NCBI RefSeq assembly: GCF_024808815.1
Contig: NZ_JANUCS010000012.1
Coordinates: 1 to 64,000, forward strand
Direction: 5' to 3'
Source of the DNA: Methanosalsum natronophilum
Lineage (GTDB): Archaea; Halobacteriota; Methanosarcinia; Methanosarcinales; Methanosarcinaceae
Length of the DNA stretch: 64,000 bases
Shown: piece after piece, positions 55,959 to 64,000 of the stretch
How the letters are laid out: the number at the start of each line of letters is the position of its first letter
Position numbering within the stretch: position 1 is the stretch's first letter
Notes under the pieces: model-generated
Seen by the model: only the letters and a program-made list of their open reading frames with translations
Told to the model about the DNA's origin: nothing
Databases searched by the model: none
Program-made: the position numbers and the translations under genes

Positions 55959-57902
55959 ATGCAGCGTAAAGAGTTCAGAAACCTTATAACAGTCGATGAA
56001 GCAAAAAATCTATTTCTAAATCTTGGATGTAGCTATACTTCCTGTCCAATTTTGATTGAAAATAGTGAAGGTTCGATTTTAAATGAAGATATTAGTTCTA
56101 TCATTAATGTTCCACCATTTGATAAATCATTAATGGACGGTTTTGCTGTAAAAGCAAGAGATACCTATAAATCCTCAGAATCTTCTCCAATAAAACTTAA
56201 ACTAGTTTATCCTTCAGTTGAGCCAGGCACTATCCCAAAAAATGAAATATCTACAGGTGAAGCAGTAGAAATCTCTACGGGTGCTGCTATCCCAGAAGGA
56301 TCCGATGCAGTAGTGATGGTTGAATATACTCATGTAGAAGGCGATTATCTTTATGTGTATCGACCAGTTTATCAAAAGGAAAATGTGATGTCAGTAGGTT
56401 CTGATATTCTCAGAGGACAAAAACTTGTAAAACTTGGAGAAAAAATCAGGCAAAGAGATATTGGATTACTAGCAGCTACTGGTAAAAGGGAAGTAAACGT
56501 TCGAAAATTAAATGTTGGCATTATATCGACTGGAGATGAACTTGTTAACCCCGGACAAATTCTTTCAATGGGGCAGATATACGATACAAATTCTTATTCT
56601 TTATATTCTGCTGTAAAGGAGGTTGGAGGCACTCCTCATATGTATGGGACTGTTAAAGATGATTGGTTGGAAATGCGATCAATTTTGAAAAAAGCGGTTG
56701 ATGAATGTGAACTGGTGTTAACTTCTGGGAGCACATCGGCAGGGTCAGGGGACATAATGTATCGGATAATAGGAGAAGAAGGGGATATTCTTGCACACGG
56801 AATAAACATCATGCCAGGGAAACCGGTGGTAATTGGCAAGATTGGAGAAAAAGTTGTTATTGGGCTTCCCGGGAATCCTACTTCTGCATTAATGATATTC
56901 AAAGAATTTGTGGCACCCTTTATCAAAAAAAGTTTGGGTGATATGAAAAGTTATAAAATTGATAGAATTGTAGCATTTGCAGGTTCTAGTATCAGATCGG
57001 GAGGCAGGCATCAACTATTACCTGTAGGTATTATTAGGGATAAATTGTATCCTGCTGATAAGGGTTCAGGTGCAATCACTACTTTATCTCAGGCAGATGG
57101 TTTCATTGAAGTAAATGCAGAAACTGAACATATTCATATGGGTGAAAAACTAGAAGTAACTTTATTTGATACATCTGAGAAACCAGATTTATTGATAGCT
57201 GGGGGACTATGTCAAGGTCTTGATATACTTGAAAAGTTAACAGGTTTGAACTTACGAATTATTAATAGCTCATCATCTGGTGGTTTTAGTTCAATCTCAA
57301 CAGGTACGGCAGATGTTGGTTGTGTAAATATGCCATTTGAATCTGGTTATAACGTAGAAATGATGCAACAGATGGGTCTTTATGATTCAGTACTAGTGAA
57401 AGGTTATCGTAGAAGCCAGGGTTTAATTGTAAAACCTAGTTCTACGATTTATAGTATTGAAGACTTACCTAATAAAAGGTTTAGCAACAGAAATGGGGGT
57501 TCAGGAACACGAAAACTTTTTGATATATGTGTTAAAAACTTCTCATTAAATAATGGGTTAGATTTCCATTCATTTTTGAATTCGATTATTGGGTATGATT
57601 CTGAGTCTAAAAGTGCCCTAGAGTCCTGCAACTTAGTATTAGATGATTCAGTAGATGCTACTTTTGCCCCTAAATATATTGCTGATGATTTGGGCCTTCG
57701 TTACGTTCCAATTGCAGAGGAAGAATTTGACTTTGTGATTCCAAAAAAACTGCTTAAGACTCCAGAAGTAGATAAGATAATTAAATATTTAAACTCTGAT
57801 GAGTTTGGTCACTCATTGCCAGAGGGACTATATACATACAAAAGGACAGGCGAAATTATAGATATTTTTGAGGAAGATTCATCCAAAAATGTTATAATTT
57901 GA
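55959..57902 (+). CDS. MoeA-like molybdopterin protein fused to a periplasmic-binding-like domain
   Basis: 647 residues. The first about 400 residues are MoeA: PPFDKSLMDGFAVKA, GAAIPEGSDAVVMVE, ISTGDELVNPG, VLTSGSTSAGSGDIMYR and VIGLPGNPTSALMIF; this part inserts the metal into molybdopterin. The last about 230 residues (from LLIAGGLCQGLDIL) form a PBP/LysR-substrate-like domain (COG1910) that may bind molybdate, tungstate or another oxyanion. The fusion is typical of archaea. It supports formylmethanofuran dehydrogenase cofactor supply. Confidence 0.9.
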   Translation: MQRKEFRNLITVDEAKNLFLNLGCSYTSCPILIENSEGSILNEDISSIINVPPFDKSLMDGFAVKARDTYKSSESSPIKLKLVYPSVEPGTIPKNEISTGEAVEISTGAAIPEGSDAVVMVEYTHVEGDYLYVYRPVYQKENVMSVGSDILRGQKLVKLGEKIRQRDIGLLAATGKREVNVRKLNVGIISTGDELVNPGQILSMGQIYDTNSYSLYSAVKEVGGTPHMYGTVKDDWLEMRSILKKAVDECELVLTSGSTSAGSGDIMYRIIGEEGDILAHGINIMPGKPVVIGKIGEKVVIGLPGNPTSALMIFKEFVAPFIKKSLGDMKSYKIDRIVAFAGSSIRSGGRHQLLPVGIIRDKLYPADKGSGAITTLSQADGFIEVNAETEHIHMGEKLEVTLFDTSEKPDLLIAGGLCQGLDILEKLTGLNLRIINSSSSGGFSSISTGTADVGCVNMPFESGYNVEMMQQMGLYDSVLVKGYRRSQGLIVKPSSTIYSIEDLPNKRFSNRNGGSGTRKLFDICVKNFSLNNGLDFHSFLNSIIGYDSESKSALESCNLVLDDSVDATFAPKYIADDLGLRYVPIAEEEFDFVIPKKLLKTPEVDKIIKYLNSDEFGHSLPEGLYTYKRTGEIIDIFEEDSSKNVII

Positions 57903-57971
57903 GTTGCTCATTAGTAGTAACTTAGTTACGTTTAGAACATAGTGTTTATTATTTTAGGATGTGTACTTTAG

Positions 57972-59063
57972 ATGGGCATACATGATGATATACAGGCTGT
58001 AGAAGCTGAGATTAGAGACACACCATACAATAAAGCTACGTCTCACCACATAGGGAAACTTAAAGCAAAACTAGCTCGTCTTCGGGAAGAATTAGAGAAA
58101 AAAGCATCTTCAAAATCGAGTGGAGATGGTTATTCTGTAAAAAAATCAGGCGACTCTACAGTTGCTCTTGTAGGGTTTCCTTCAGTAGGTAAATCCACAC
58201 TTCTCAATAAATTAACAGGAGCAAAATCTGAAGTAGGTGCATATGAATTTACAACGCTTGATGTGATACCGGGAGTTTTGGAATATAATCACGCCACTAT
58301 ACAAATTCTTGATGTCCCAGGACTTGTTAAAGGTGCATCTAGTGGGAGGGGTAGAGGAAAAGAAGTAATTTCAGTTGTAAGAAACTCCGATCTAGTTGTA
58401 TTTTTATTAGATGTATTCCAACTTAATCACAGAGAAGTTTTAATAAAAGAATTGTATGATGCAGGTATAAGAGTTGATTCAAAACCTCCTGATGTTATTA
58501 TAAAGAAAGCAGATAGAGGAGGAATTTCAGTAAATAGTACTGTTGACTTAGATCTCTCTGAGGATTTGATTAAGGATATAATGGGTGAATATAAGATTCA
58601 TAACGGACATGTTCTCATAAGGGAGAAGATAGACGTAGATCAATTAATTGACTCAGTAATGGGTAACCGTGTATACATCCCATCAATTACTGTTGTAAAT
58701 AAAGTTGATATGGCGGAAGACAACATGCTGATAGAAGCAAAGGAACAATTTCCTGAAGCAATTTTCATTTCAGCTGATAGAGAAATTAACTTGGAAGAAG
58801 TCAAAAAGTCTATTTTCAATTCACTTGATTTTTTAAGAGTATACCTGAAACCCCAAGGTGAACCCGCTGATATGGACGAACCTTTAATAATAGCAAGAGG
58901 ATCTAAAATTAGTGATGTATGTGATAAACTTCACCGTGATTTCAAAGATAAGTTTAGATATGCTCAAGTATGGGGAGACTCTGCAAAACACCCAGGTCAA
59001 AGAGCAGGCCTAGAGCATGAACTGGAAGATGAAGATATATTGACTTTAATTATACAAAAATGA
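57972..59063 (+). CDS. DRG-family GTPase with TGS domain
   Basis: 363 residues of the developmentally regulated GTP-binding family: coiled N-terminus (HHIGKLKAKLARLREELEKK), G1 GFPSVGKSTLL, G3 DVPGLVKG, G4 NKVD and a C-terminal TGS domain (KLHRDFKDKFRYAQVWGDSAKHP). It associates with ribosomes in translation control. The last chromosomal core gene before the tRNA-Gln/integrase junction. Confidence 0.94.
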   Translation: MGIHDDIQAVEAEIRDTPYNKATSHHIGKLKAKLARLREELEKKASSKSSGDGYSVKKSGDSTVALVGFPSVGKSTLLNKLTGAKSEVGAYEFTTLDVIPGVLEYNHATIQILDVPGLVKGASSGRGRGKEVISVVRNSDLVVFLLDVFQLNHREVLIKELYDAGIRVDSKPPDVIIKKADRGGISVNSTVDLDLSEDLIKDIMGEYKIHNGHVLIREKIDVDQLIDSVMGNRVYIPSITVVNKVDMAEDNMLIEAKEQFPEAIFISADREINLEEVKKSIFNSLDFLRVYLKPQGEPADMDEPLIIARGSKISDVCDKLHRDFKDKFRYAQVWGDSAKHPGQRAGLEHELEDEDILTLIIQK

Positions 59064-59146
59064 TGTTTAATCAATAGTCACTTATGATTAAGAACTAGTT
59101 AAAACAATTAACTATAAGTAATATTATTGATATTTGTGAGAAAAGC

Positions 59147-59219
59147 AGTCCCGTAGGGTAGTGGTCAATCCTTCGGGCCTTTGGAGCCCGAGACGGTGGT
59201 TCGAATCCGCCCGGGACTA
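59147..59219 (+). tRNA. tRNA-Gln (TTG)
   Basis: Acceptor AGTCCCG pairs with CGGGACT, discriminator A; anticodon stem CGGGC/GCCCG encloses CTTTGGA with anticodon TTG; T loop GGTTCGAATCC. An integrase gene begins 57 bases after its 3' end in the same direction, so the 3' half is the likely attachment site of an integrated element. Confidence 0.95.
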
Positions 59220-59276
59220 CTGACTGAATGTCCAGAGTCCTGTGCCCTTAAATGCTCTAATGGAGGGTAAAGGGAC

Positions 59277-60587
59277 ATGGAAAACAAAAGCAGAAGCGTT
59301 GATGATACTCATCGCTTCGACCACTCTTATGATCTTTCTACACTGAGGTTCAAAAAGTCGACCGACAGTGCGGCAAATCTGGATCTGATGAACAGATTTG
59401 TTTTAAGTTGTAGACGAGCAGGTATTAGGAAATCTACTATTCTATCGTACGTCAATACTGCTAAGAGACTGTTGGAACATATGCAGGAACTGGGTATTCA
59501 GAAGGACTTGCATGAGATTGATCAATACGATTTTGATATTATTTTGTTACTGAAACAGGGGACTATTCGAAACTATAAGAAATTCGTCAAAAAATTCTAT
59601 GGGTGGTATGTGGATGAAAATCCATTGAATGCTACTGAAACAGAATTGGGGAATATGAGATGGTATAGTAGACTGAAATTGGAATCTATTGATTCCACAG
59701 TACAACCACATGAAGTTTTGACCAGTGAAGAAATTGATAGGATGCTAGCGGTTTGTTCGAATAATCCACGGAACAAGGCATTGATAGCAGTACTTGCTGA
59801 TGGTGGGATGAGGATAGGAGCATTAGGCAGTTGCCAAATAAAACATGTACAACTGAACGATACTGCTGCAAAGATCTACATCTCAAAAACCTCCAAAAGT
59901 AAGAAAACCGCAGATGCACGTGGTATTCCACTGACATGGTCTACTGGATACCTTGAACATTGGATTTCAATGCATCCACAGAAAAACAATCCGGAAGCAC
60001 CTTTATGGGTTTTGAATAACCGTTCATCATCACTTTCTCTTGATGGTAAGCCAATGGGATATAACACACTCAGGAAAGCACTTGAACGCATTGGAGCAAA
60101 GGCAGGTGTGAAAAAGAGAGTAAATCCACATGCATTTCGACATTATGCTATAATAAACTGGATATTAGATGGTTTGACCGAGCAGGAAATAAAGCACAGG
60201 GCTTGATGGAGTCGTGGCAGTACACGTATTTTCGAAGTATATGCGAATTACACTGATCAGCAGATCAATGACGGAATATATGCTAAATATGGTATCAGCA
60301 CAGTTGCTGATAAACGTCATATCAAACTAACCACATGTCCTAGATGTAACAATATACTAAGAGCAAATGACAAAACATGTACTCAATGTTCCCTGATTTT
60401 GTCTCAGAAAAGTCATAGTAACATGAAACAGCATGGAAGCATTATCGTTGGTGAGATCATGCGACTAATGGTAGAGTTCGATGATTTTGATTCTAATATT
60501 GTTTATTCTGTTAATAATAACGATAATGGAGATATCAAGAAGGTTTCAAACAAAGTATATGATATGCTTGAAGAAAGGTTTATTTGA
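59277..60587 (+). pseudogene. Tyrosine integrase broken by in-frame TGA
   Basis: 436-codon frame with an in-frame TGA at 60204-60206 (codon 310). The first part has the SAM-like core-binding domain and catalytic R179 (GGMRIGALGS) and H285-R288-H289 (HAFRH). After the TGA the frame continues without shift as WSRGSTRIFEVYANYTD, with the nucleophile Y322, and then a zinc ribbon (CPRCNNIL, CTQC). The family usually has a Gly at the TGA place (GGA to TGA). The product stops before the catalytic Tyr, so it should be inactive. GGAGGG precedes the ATG. Location behind tRNA-Gln marks an integration site. Confidence 0.88.
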
Positions 60588-60822
60588 ATTAAGTTTTTAA
60601 TGATTCACATAAACATTCTTAGATGACACGAATCCTTTAAGGGTTTGTGACGTGCTAAAAATAGTGACACAACCAACTCTAATTGAATAACGATATTTTA
60701 TCAGAACAAAATATCCCATATCAACTGTTTTTTTAGATTGATAATGCTTGTTTGGTAATATTTGATTGGTATGAAACAAAAAAACTAAATATGTCTAAAT
60801 TTAATTTTTATATGGTCAAAAT
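60588..60822. other. AT-rich spacer behind the integrase remnant
   Basis: No gene is seen. A short CCTTTAAGGG stretch near 60630 may fold weakly. Base composition is more AT-rich than the core genes upstream, in keeping with an accessory region. Confidence 0.3.
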
Positions 60823-60978
60823 ATGGGTAAATTATCAAATTTAAGTCAATATGGATGGTTAGGCTTCTTAGGATTTTTAGGTTTCTTAGGATTTATTTGG
60901 CAAGAATTGTTTTCATTGTTCTTTTTATTCATCCTGTTTTTCTTGTACTTATTAGAAGGTTTGGATAAATCCGAATAA
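60823..60978 (+). CDS. Small hydrophobic LGF-repeat protein, 51 aa
   Basis: Begins MGKLSNLSQYGW and continues with LGFLGFLGFLGFIWQ, then a Phe/Leu-rich membrane segment and a charged end (EGLDKSE). The repeated LGF motif recalls DUF3796-like small membrane proteins, though this is shorter. The repeat is also visible in the DNA as two near-identical 18-base units. It probably spans the membrane twice or lies as a hairpin. No strong ribosome binding site is seen. Confidence 0.5.
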   Translation: MGKLSNLSQYGWLGFLGFLGFLGFIWQELFSLFFLFILFFLYLLEGLDKSE

Positions 60979-62084
60979 TTAAAGTCCTTTTATTTATTTA
61001 CATGGAATATTCACATGATATTGGTTAGTGCTTTAATCACTTAATCAAATATTTCCACACTCTTTTACTCAATGTTTAATATAATATCTCTATCATCCAA
61101 TGTTACGTATTTTAATTGTTTTTATAGGTAATATTAACAGCATTAGGAACCAATAATAGTTCACTTCTTGTTCTACTCAAATTTATCAGAATAACAAAAA
61201 ATGTAGTACTGTAATAATCCCAATCGGATTTTTCTTTTTTCATTTGAGATAGGAACATAACTAGTCCTATTTGGACTATTTCAGGACTACATTTTAGTGA
61301 TTCTTCTCAAAGATTTGAGTTTTGATATATTATTTAGTATAACTAGCATAAAATAAAAAGTAATGAGTTGTTAGTGTAAGTAGCAGTCGTGCCCTTATAG
61401 CCAAAAGGGTGATGATGTATGCAAAGAGGTGCTTGCTTCAATATTTAATAGGTAAGTATTCTATGTTTGGAAACTACTACTTACACTTCTTATAATATTG
61501 GTCTTTATACAAAAATGATGTTTTCTGGGTAATAAACATTATCTTTGTTGATAAATACAAGTCGTGTTGAACTAGTTTTGTTCAGCAACAAAAGTTAAAA
61601 AATTTAAAATATTGTTGTGTACACTTTATGAGATTTTAAGCATCTACTGCTTTGATATTTTCAGTCAAATTCAAATCATGTTTGAACCTATGCTCGATCA
61701 TCTATATGGTCAACAATTCTTTTTTTTATTTCAAATTATTTTTCTAGTGTAAAGAGTGAATAATTTTATTTTTACTAAAAAAAATAACATCAGCACATAT
61801 ATAATTTATCATAAACCTATAAGATAATGAATATTATCAAAAATAATAATGTTATATAATGCTGGGGTTTATATTGAAGTGCTTTTGAAACAGGGATTTT
61901 TGCTTCATACACTTAATGCCAATACTCAACCTTTCATTATATCGCATAATTTCCCTGTTTCACAAGGTATATTATTTTACAGTGTTGCAAAAATAGCAAA
62001 TTTCAGAAGAATTTATTTTTATCATCAACTTTGAGTGCCTTTACTTTAATATAGAATGCTATTAGGAGATAAAAAAGATATTTT
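60979..62084. other. 1.1-kb non-coding region rich in inverted repeats
   Basis: No convincing gene. Elements seen: TAGTCC-TATTT-GGACTA hairpin near 61261-61277; a long inverted repeat enclosing 85 bases at 61373-61487; a GTTGAAC/GTTCAGCAAC imperfect stem near 61566; and an 11-bp inverted repeat at 61886-61896/61952-61962 within a 61-codon frame (61849-62034) that resembles nothing known to me. The composition and lack of genes suggest decayed mobile DNA. Confidence 0.45.
61373..61487. repeat. 15-bp inverted repeat closing a 115-nt structured element
   Basis: Arms AGTGTAAGTAGCAGT and ACTACTACTTACACT pair over 14 of 15 positions. Inside lie smaller stems (CCCTT/AAGGG with an 8-base loop; GCAA/TTGC) giving a multi-branched shape if transcribed. 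It could be a structured non-coding RNA, a mobile-element end pair or a MITE-like relic. There is no protein frame across it. Confidence 0.55.
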
Positions 62085-64000
62085 TCATTTTGGAATAACA
62101 ATAGTATAAGTGGTTCCATTTGATCTGTCCATTTCAATTTTTCCATTTAATTGTTTTACTAGTAGATTAATCACTGTTAACCCCAATGATTTCATATTAT
62201 CATAATCAAGATTATCTGGAATACCGATACCATCATCTTGAACCACTAATTCATAAGCATCATCAACTTGCACAAATGAAATTTTGATTTTTCCAGAATC
62301 TTTACCAGTAAATGCATGCTTATACGAATTGGTAATGATTTCATTGATGATTAATCCTATTGGTATTGTTTTATCCATGTCAAGATAGTTTTTAGTTACA
62401 ACAGTTTCGGTTTTTATTTTTTTGTCAATATTGTTATACATTTGAGAAATATTACTTACTAAACTCTCAACGTAATCAGAAATTTCGATGCTTGCAACAT
62501 TTTCAGTACTGTATAATTTTTCATGTGCTAAAGACATAGAAATGATACGTCTTTGACTATCTTCGAATGCATTTTGGACTTTTTTATCATGTTTAAACAA
62601 TCTGGACTGCATATTGAGTAGACTTGCAATCACCTGCAAATTATTCTTAACACGATGATGAATTTCTTTAATGATTGTCTGACTTCTGTCATATTCTTCT
62701 ATTTTTTTGCGTTGTGTAATATCTCTCAAAAATATTGCTACCTTGGTGACCTTATCATCCTCATCAATGATAGGATATGCTAACAATTCTATCCATTCTA
62801 CATTTGCATCAACGCACCTTATTGGTACGATGTCAGAACACATTTGCTTTGTTTCAAATGCTTTAATACCCGAGCATTCATTCGATTTTTCTTCATAAGT
62901 TTGGAATATTTCATGCCATTTTCTTCCAATTAATGGCATTTTACTGCTGTACCATTTTTCCATAACTTTATTAACATCTTTGATGGTCATATCGGATTCG
63001 ATAATGCAGACAGCATCTTGGATCACTTCAAAGATTCCATCTTTCAGGTTTTTACTTTGCTTCAATTCTTTCTCAATATTAAATTTCTTTGTTATAGTTG
63101 TTGAAAGAACTAAGGCAACAAATAAACTTAACAATAAAATGATTGAAGACAATATTAATGTAGATATTATACTGGTAGTTAAGTAGTCATTAATCTCTGT
63201 TATTGGTATGATGGCTTTTACGTATCCAAGTGGTTGATCGCTATAATCAGTGAACGGAACTAATATTACCAACTCATTATGGTGCTGATAATGGAGTGTA
63301 TTCATCTCTTTTAATTTTGCTAATTCATTTTCAGATATAGGTAAAGGGTCTTTTTCAATTGTGCTTGCAAGGTATTCAGTATTTGGTGAATCTAACCAGG
63401 AAACAGTTTTTTCAGGCTCGAAAATGTAAATGAAGTATTCTCCACCAAAATCCTTTTTCAGATTGTTGAGGAATATTTGATCAAAGTTTTGACCAATTTC
63501 AACAGAACCTATATGCTCATTCTCATAGAATATAGGGGTTACTACTCTAAACCCAAGTCCTCCTCTTCCTTCCTCTAACCCACTTGTGGTAGTAAGGTCA
63601 CTATTTGCACGATTTACAGTTTCTCTAAAAGAAGAAAGGTCATCACCATAAGTATCTGGCATGTGCAACCTTAAAAAGGATGTAGAATTTGGTAAATGGA
63701 ACTGGAATTGTGACACTCCACGATCTTTTAATTGTCTGTTTATTTGATATAGTTTATAATATAGTTTTTCACGCTCCCTTTCAGCGAAAAGATATTGATA
63801 TTCTTCATTTTCAGAGATTGTTATAAGCAACATTTCAGCCTTATCAAGTTGCGCTTCCATTCTATTATCAATGTTTGCTTCCATGTTGTGGGAGATATCA
63901 CTTAATTGGGAATCAACAATATTATTTTGAAAATACACACTAACAGCAGTTAAACTAAATATCAATATCAAAAAGATTGCAGAAAATACAACAAGTAAAC
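62085..64000 (-). CDS. Sensor histidine kinase, 5' end beyond window
   Basis: At least 638 codons; the frame is still open at the window edge inside a first membrane helix. Order from the N-terminus: membrane helix, large extracytoplasmic cache/CHASE4-like sensor with its own dimer helices (to about residue 255 of the visible frame), second membrane helix (LILSSIILLLSLFVALVL), PAS domain with IFLRDITQRKKIEEY, a HisKA_2-type dimer domain with phospho-acceptor region EIHHRVKNNLQVIASLLNMQ, and a HATPase domain (IINEIITNSYKHAF, VVQDDGIGIPD, GLTVINLL). No receiver gene is visible nearby, so the partner and stimulus are unknown. Confidence 0.9.
   Translation of the reverse strand, partial: LLVVFSAIFLILIFSLTAVSVYFQNNIVDSQLSDISHNMEANIDNRMEAQLDKAEMLLITISENEEYQYLFAEREREKLYYKLYQINRQLKDRGVSQFQFHLPNSTSFLRLHMPDTYGDDLSSFRETVNRANSDLTTTSGLEEGRGGLGFRVVTPIFYENEHIGSVEIGQNFDQIFLNNLKKDFGGEYFIYIFEPEKTVSWLDSPNTEYLASTIEKDPLPISENELAKLKEMNTLHYQHHNELVILVPFTDYSDQPLGYVKAIIPITEINDYLTTSIISTLILSSIILLLSLFVALVLSTTITKKFNIEKELKQSKNLKDGIFEVIQDAVCIIESDMTIKDVNKVMEKWYSSKMPLIGRKWHEIFQTYEEKSNECSGIKAFETKQMCSDIVPIRCVDANVEWIELLAYPIIDEDDKVTKVAIFLRDITQRKKIEEYDRSQTIIKEIHHRVKNNLQVIASLLNMQSRLFKHDKKVQNAFEDSQRRIISMSLAHEKLYSTENVASIEISDYVESLVSNISQMYNNIDKKIKTETVVTKNYLDMDKTIPIGLIINEIITNSYKHAFTGKDSGKIKISFVQVDDAYELVVQDDGIGIPDNLDYDNMKSLGLTVINLLVKQLNGKIEMDRSNGTTYTIVIPK

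Noticed and set aside
60204-60206. TGA in the integrase as a selenocysteine codon
   Set aside because: The family has Gly or another small residue at this place, no Cys/Sec chemistry is expected, and the lineage is not known to use selenocysteine. A nonsense mutation is simpler.
61405-61420. C/D box guide RNA suggested by a GTGATGA motif inside the large inverted repeat
   Set aside because: No matching CTGA D box is found at the right distance, so a C/D guide is not supported.
59220-64000. Second copy of the tRNA-Gln 3' end as right border of the integrated element
   Set aside because: I looked for the GGTTCGAATCCGCC-type sequence downstream and did not find it; the border is probably outside the window.
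1-64000. CRISPR array or restriction-modification/defence island
   Set aside because: No regularly spaced direct repeats and no cas, methylase or endonuclease signature genes were seen; the radical SAM trio is the only system with an undefined DNA-related role.

Overview
The window is AT-rich archaeal chromosome, read here as a methylotrophic methanogen of the Methanosarcinaceae. The archaeal signature genes are NAC, TiaS, PurP, archaeal MetK, GfcR, Nob1, ABCE1, the PINc-ATPase and a DnaJ-Zn-finger RecJ-like protein. A complete tetrahydrofolate (H4F) one-carbon gene set and a Cam-type gamma carbonic anhydrase point to the Methanosarcina lineage. Amber (TAG) stops are very rare: only hisA and a pilin-like gene end in TAG among about 60 genes. 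The methionine aminopeptidase gene carries an in-frame TAG inside an otherwise perfect reading frame. That combination fits a genome that decodes UAG as pyrrolysine. The species cannot be fixed from the sequence alone.

Layout. 1-1.1 kb: 3' end of a 5S rRNA gene and a rhomboid protease. 1.1-3.9 kb: NAC, an IscA/HesB protein, and an uncharacterised pair (364-aa protein and a KaiC-like protein with a broken Walker A). 3.9-9.6 kb: hisI, PINc-ATPase, UDP-sugar dehydrogenase, hisH, AIR-synthase-like protein. 9.6-17.4 kb: NfeD/stomatin pair, RecJ-like protein, GfcR, Nob1, NadE, TiaS. 17.5-26.2 kb: HTH regulator, then a same-strand run purN-glyA-folD-folP-metV-metF-thiC-like-cofE-like. Most of this run forms an H4F-dependent one-carbon module. 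26.2-31 kb: thioredoxin, small membrane protein, ABCE1, cytochrome-b5-like protein, MscS. 31-41.8 kb: leuB/leuD-like genes, M29 peptidase, MFS transporter, FAD oxidoreductase, purP, membrane HTH protein, truA, tRNA G10 methyltransferase, DUF1805, amber-containing methionine aminopeptidase. 41.8-47.3 kb: M24 peptidase, tRNA-Asp, intron-containing tRNA-Tyr, metK, hisG-hisA-hisB. 47.3-52 kb: three-gene minus-strand run of a radical SAM DNA modification/repair protein, its conserved partner and a HhH-MutS-like ATPase, followed by an ArsR regulator. 52-59.2 kb: pilin-like protein, cyclophilin, hemD, gamma carbonic anhydrase, tRNA-Arg, ilvE, MoeA-PBP fusion, DRG GTPase, tRNA-Gln.

From about 59.2 kb to the end the character changes. 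A tyrosine integrase killed by an in-frame TGA sits directly behind tRNA-Gln. About 1.5 kb of gene-poor DNA with strong inverted repeats and a tiny LGF-repeat membrane protein follows. A sensor histidine kinase runs off the window edge. This looks like the left end of a degraded integrated element.

The most notable observations are the in-frame UAG in methionine aminopeptidase; the radical SAM/DUF4130/MutS-like operon without a uracil-DNA-glycosylase domain; the gamma carbonic anhydrase with Gln at the proton-shuttle Glu position and no signal peptide; the ThiC paralogue with a shortened C-terminal cysteine motif; and the KaiC-like protein with a destroyed P-loop.
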